Shown in pieces: positions 5,902-8,541 of a DNA stretch of 8,541 nt; the stretch's first letter is position 1, and each line of letters opens with the position of its first letter. Source of the DNA: an uncultured Collinsella sp. (GTDB lineage Bacteria > Actinomycetota > Coriobacteriia > Coriobacteriales > Coriobacteriaceae). Under the pieces are notes generated by a model, which saw nothing but the letters and a program-made list of their open reading frames with translations, was not told where the DNA came from and ran no database searches. The position numbers and the translations under genes are program-made. The DNA is taken from contig CABUAL010000064.1 in the NCBI GenBank assembly GCA_902489515.1, forward strand, positions 1 through 8,541. The letters run 5' to 3'.

Positions 5902-7314
5902 ATGGACGCAACCGCAATTATCCTCGCCGCCGGCGAGGGCACCCGCATGAAGTCGAACCACTGCAAGGTTTCGCACAAGATCCTGGGCAAGCCCATGGTC
6001 CAGTGGATCGTCGACGCCACCATCAAGGCCGGCTGCAGCCGCGTCGTGGTCGTCATCGGCAGCCACGCCGACGAGATGCGCGCCCTCATCGATGGCGCCT
6101 ATGCCAACAGCGCCACCAAGGTCGAGTGCGTCGAGCAGACCGAGCGCCTGGGCACCGGTCACGCCGTAAAGGTCGCGCTCGAGGCCTGCGGCATCACGCA
6201 AGGCCCCGTCGTCGTGCTCAACGGTGACCTGCCGCTCATCACCGCCGACACCGTCGCCAAGTTCGCGCAGACCGTCGCCACCGGCGAGCTCGCCTGCACC
6301 GTCATGACCATGACCCCGCCCGATCCTTTTGGCTACGGCCGCATCAAGCTGGGCGCCGACGGCCAGATCGAGCGCATCATCGAGCAGAAGGACTGCACGC
6401 CCGAGCAGGCCGCCACGCTGCTGGAGTGCAACGCCGGCTGCTACGCCTTTGACGGCGCGCAGCTCGCCGCCCACATTAACGAGATCGGCAACGACAACGC
6501 GCAGTCCGAGTACTACCTGCCCGACATGCTCGAAATCCTCAAGGGTCACGGCCAGGCGGTCTCCATCTTCCACTGCGACGACTACCGCGACGGCCTGGGC
6601 GTCAACAGCCGCATCCAGCTCGCGCAGCTCACCGCCATCGCGCGCGACCGCATCAACGAGCACTGGATGGCCGAGGGCGTCACCTTCATCGACCCCACGC
6701 AGGCTTGGATCGGCCCCGACGCTACCATCGGCCGCGACACCATCGTGTGGCCGCAGACGCATCTGATCGGTCACGTCACCGTGGGCGAAGAGTGCCAGCT
6801 CGGCCCCAACAGTCGCCTCACCGACACCACCGTCGGCAGCGGCTGCATCATCGATGAGACCATCGCCATCGAGGCCGTCATCGAGAACGGCGTCGACTGC
6901 GGCCCGCGCGCCTACCTGCGCCCGGGCACCCACATGCTCGACGGCTCCAAGGCCGGCACGCACGTGGAGATCAAGAAGTCCACAATCGGCGAGGGTTCCA
7001 AGGTGCCCCACCTGTCCTACATCGGCGACACCACCATGGGCTCCGGCGTCAACGTGGGCGCGGGCTCCATCACCTGCAACTACGACGGCGTCCACAAGCA
7101 CAAGACCGTCATCGGCAAAGATGCCTTCATCGGTTCCGACACCATGATGGTCGCGCCCGCCCAGATTGGCGACGGCGCACTCGTGGCCGCCGGCTCCGTC
7201 ATCACCGAGCCGGTCCCGGCCGACGCACTCGGTCTGGGCCGCGCCCGTCAGGTAAATATTGAGGGCTGGGCCGCCGATTATCGCCGCCGTCTGCACGAGG
7301 ACGACGAGGCATAA
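5902..7314 (+). CDS. glmU: Bifunctional UDP-N-acetylglucosamine pyrophosphorylase / glucosamine-1-phosphate N-acetyltransferase
   Basis: GlmU acetylates glucosamine-1-phosphate and then couples it to UTP, making UDP-GlcNAc for peptidoglycan and other glycans in the cytoplasm. The 470 residues are close to the usual length of about 460. The N-terminal uridyltransferase domain has LAAGEGTRMKS (8-18), Lys22, EQTERLGTGHA (78-88), LNGDLPL (106-112, metal-site Asp109) and GVNSR (233-237, Asn235). From about 260 on there are hexapeptide repeats of a left-handed beta helix, with the acetyltransferase site RPGTHM (340-345), PHLSYIGD (369-376, catalytic His370) and NYDG (393-396). The usual LPKVLH reads HCKVSH here, keeping the lysine. 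The start at 5902 is fixed by AGGAG (5892-5896) and by the family N-terminus; the frame is open further upstream, but that part is not related to GlmU. It is divergent from the ECF operon and followed by a terminator and prs, a common neighbour. Confidence 0.97.
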   Translation: MDATAIILAAGEGTRMKSNHCKVSHKILGKPMVQWIVDATIKAGCSRVVVVIGSHADEMRALIDGAYANSATKVECVEQTERLGTGHAVKVALEACGITQGPVVVLNGDLPLITADTVAKFAQTVATGELACTVMTMTPPDPFGYGRIKLGADGQIERIIEQKDCTPEQAATLLECNAGCYAFDGAQLAAHINEIGNDNAQSEYYLPDMLEILKGHGQAVSIFHCDDYRDGLGVNSRIQLAQLTAIARDRINEHWMAEGVTFIDPTQAWIGPDATIGRDTIVWPQTHLIGHVTVGEECQLGPNSRLTDTTVGSGCIIDETIAIEAVIENGVDCGPRAYLRPGTHMLDGSKAGTHVEIKKSTIGEGSKVPHLSYIGDTTMGSGVNVGAGSITCNYDGVHKHKTVIGKDAFIGSDTMMVAPAQIGDGALVAAGSVITEPVPADALGLGRARQVNIEGWAADYRRRLHEDDEA

Positions 7315-7329
7315 CGCTTTATCAAGCAC

Positions 7330-7363
7330 AAAAGGAGCTGTTCCATGGGGACGGCTCCTTTTT
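7330..7363 (+). terminator. Intrinsic terminator after glmU
   Basis: A 15-pair stem with two G-U pairs begins AAAAGGAGC and ends GCTCCTTTT, closing on a three-base ATG loop (7345-7347) and finishing in five T's (7359-7363). It starts 15 bases after the glmU stop, so glmU and prs are probably separate transcription units. Confidence 0.87.
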
Positions 7364-7506
7364 CTATCGTGACCTGCGCGACCGGATGAGTGGTCGGTTC
7401 GTGTCCGTTGACGGTAAAGACGTTATCAAGACCCGATTAACCCCGCCGCACGGTTACAATGCAAAAAGGCATCTATATGGCATTCGATATATAAAGGAGA
7501 AGGGTA
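7364..7506 (+). promoter_or_regulatory. prs upstream region with candidate -10
   Basis: After the terminator there are about 140 bases without a gene. TACAAT (7455-7460) is a reasonable -10 for prs, about 47 bases before its start. No good -35 stands at 16-18 bases; TTGACG (7408-7413) is too far away for that -10. The partial repeat GGCATCTATAT / GGCATTCGATAT and an AT-rich stretch precede the ribosome-binding site AAGGAG (about 7494-7499). Confidence 0.4.
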
Positions 7507-8493
7507 ATGCCGATTAATGATCCCGAGAAGTCGGAGAATATGCGCAAGTCCATCCGCGTGTATTCCGGTTCCTCCAACCGTCCCCTCGCTCAGAAGATCG
7601 CTGAGTTCCTTGGGGTCGAGCTTTCGGGCCTTACGCTAAAGCAGTTCGCCAACGGTGAGATTTACGCCCGCTACGACGAGACCGTCCGCGGCGCCGACGT
7701 CTTCCTGATTCAGTCCGTGGCCGGCGGCAACGTCAACGACATGCTCATGGAGCTGCTCATCGCCACCGACGCTGCCAAGCGCGCATCCGCCCGCTCCATC
7801 ACCGCCGTTATCACCCACTACGGCTATGCCCGTCAGGACCGCAAGGCCGGCCCGCGTGAGCCCATCACCGCCCGCCTCGTCGCCAACCTGCTCGAGCGCG
7901 CCGGCGTCAACCGCATCATCACCCTCGACCTGCACCAGGGCCAGATTCAGGGCTTCTTCGATATCCCGGTTAACCACCTGTCCGCGCTGCCGCTGTTTGG
8001 CCAGTACTACAACGACATGCACTTCGACACCGACAACCTGGTTGTCGTCTCCCCCGATGTGGGCCGCGCCAAGGCCGCCAAGAAGCTGTCCGACATGCTC
8101 GGCTGCGACCTGGCCATCGCCCACAAGGGCCGTCCGCGCCACAACGCCGCCGAGGTCATGGGCATCATCGGTGACATCAAGGGCAAGACCTGCATCATCA
8201 ACGACGACATGATCGACACCGCAGGCACCCTGTGCGCCAACGTCAAGGAGCTCAAGGCTATGGGCGCCGGCGACATCTACGTATGCGCCACCCACGGCAT
8301 CTTCTCCGGTCCGGCCATCGAGCGTCTGAACGACGCCCCGATCGTCGAGTGCCTCGTCACCGACGCCATTCCCGTCGAGGTCGGCGGCAAGATCAAGACC
8401 ATCTCGGTCGCCGAGGAGTTCGCTCAGGCCATCTCCGCCGTTTACCACGAGGAGCCCGTCTCCACGCTCGTCGGCGGCGACTTCGCACTGTAG
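7507..8493 (+). CDS. prs: Ribose-phosphate pyrophosphokinase (PRPP synthetase)
   Basis: It transfers pyrophosphate from ATP to ribose-5-phosphate to form PRPP, the precursor of purines, pyrimidines, NAD, histidine and tryptophan. The 328 residues cover the full class I enzyme: GSSNRPLAQKIA (21-32), FANGEIYARYDETVRGADV (48-66 region), HYGYARQDRK (104-113), DLHQGQIQGFF (141-151, His143), the flexible loop around Lys207 and Arg209, and the PRPP loop DDMIDTAGT (233-241). VSPDVGRAKAAKK (181-193) lacks the extra Gly-Val of the common SPDxGGVxRAR form and resembles the actinobacterial SPDAGRVK form, which supports the taxonomic placement. The start at 7507 has AAGGAG 7 bases upstream. The ATG at codon 12 is an alternative that would give a more usual N-terminus, but it has no such site. 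It follows glmU, a conserved neighbour in many Gram-positive genomes. Confidence 0.97.
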   Translation: MPINDPEKSENMRKSIRVYSGSSNRPLAQKIAEFLGVELSGLTLKQFANGEIYARYDETVRGADVFLIQSVAGGNVNDMLMELLIATDAAKRASARSITAVITHYGYARQDRKAGPREPITARLVANLLERAGVNRIITLDLHQGQIQGFFDIPVNHLSALPLFGQYYNDMHFDTDNLVVVSPDVGRAKAAKKLSDMLGCDLAIAHKGRPRHNAAEVMGIIGDIKGKTCIINDDMIDTAGTLCANVKELKAMGAGDIYVCATHGIFSGPAIERLNDAPIVECLVTDAIPVEVGGKIKTISVAEEFAQAISAVYHEEPVSTLVGGDFAL

Positions 8494-8512
8494 TCGCTCG
8501 ACCCTCGCATCC

Positions 8513-8541
8513 CTCCGGAAGCCCCGGACACGCCTGCGGGG
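8513..8541 (+). terminator. Probable left part of a terminator after prs, cut by the window edge
   Basis: CCCCG (8522-8526) pairs with CGGGG (8537-8541) around a 10-base loop, about 30 bases after the prs stop. The left arm is preceded by GGAAG, so the stem would lengthen if the sequence beyond the edge continues as CTTCC. The T tract, if present, lies outside the window. Confidence 0.5.

Noticed and set aside
5842..7329. Open frame of 495 codons antisense to glmU
   Set aside because: It mirrors the codon periodicity of glmU, has Val/Asp/Gly-rich composition with no domain, and overlaps a certain gene along its whole length.
7347..7354. GGGGACGG shared by the glmU terminator, the 2313-2342 segment and the T-component leader
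   Set aside because: About one copy of such an 8-mer is expected by chance in this GC-rich window, and in the terminator it is explained by the stem.
7636..8448. Open frame of 270 codons antisense to prs
   Set aside because: Same GC-rich mirror effect; no recognisable protein.

Overview
The window reads as chromosomal housekeeping DNA from a GC-rich actinobacterium, most likely a Coriobacteriia member such as Collinsella. This is inferred from third-position GC bias, the actinobacterial form of the ribose-phosphate-binding loop in PRPP synthetase, the glmU-prs gene pair, and a CbrTUV-type ECF transporter. No genome comparison was possible. There is no integrase, transposase, tRNA, rRNA or CRISPR array, and no gene-free stretch longer than 300 bases.

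Layout, left to right. The 5' part of a dihydropteroate synthase gene (folP, minus strand) runs off the left edge; it lacks about 17 residues in the middle of the barrel. Upstream of it on the same strand is a Sir2-family deacylase gene. Exonuclease III (xthA) is transcribed divergently from the Sir2 gene. Next comes a minus-strand ECF transporter operon read right to left: membrane T component, double ATPase, then S component. The junctions are a 1-base TGATG overlap and a 4-base gap, so translation is probably coupled. The operon converges on xthA, and the roughly 150 bases between them hold a long perfect hairpin and a second possible repeat. Finally, divergent from the ECF operon, glmU and prs lie on the plus strand, separated by a strong intrinsic terminator. 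A second terminator seems to begin at the right edge.

Functionally, glmU supplies UDP-GlcNAc for the cell wall, prs supplies PRPP for nucleotides, NAD and histidine, folP belongs to folate synthesis, and the ECF cassette probably imports a cobalamin-like vitamin. The sirtuin consumes NAD, and xthA repairs abasic sites.

No new multi-gene system is evident. The most unusual structure is a palindrome-rich block of about 190 bases with lower GC and inverted ends, located in frame inside the linker of the ECF double ATPase. It looks like a repeat element that has become protein-coding. The folP internal deletion and the 63-base hairpin between xthA and the ECF operon are the next most notable points.
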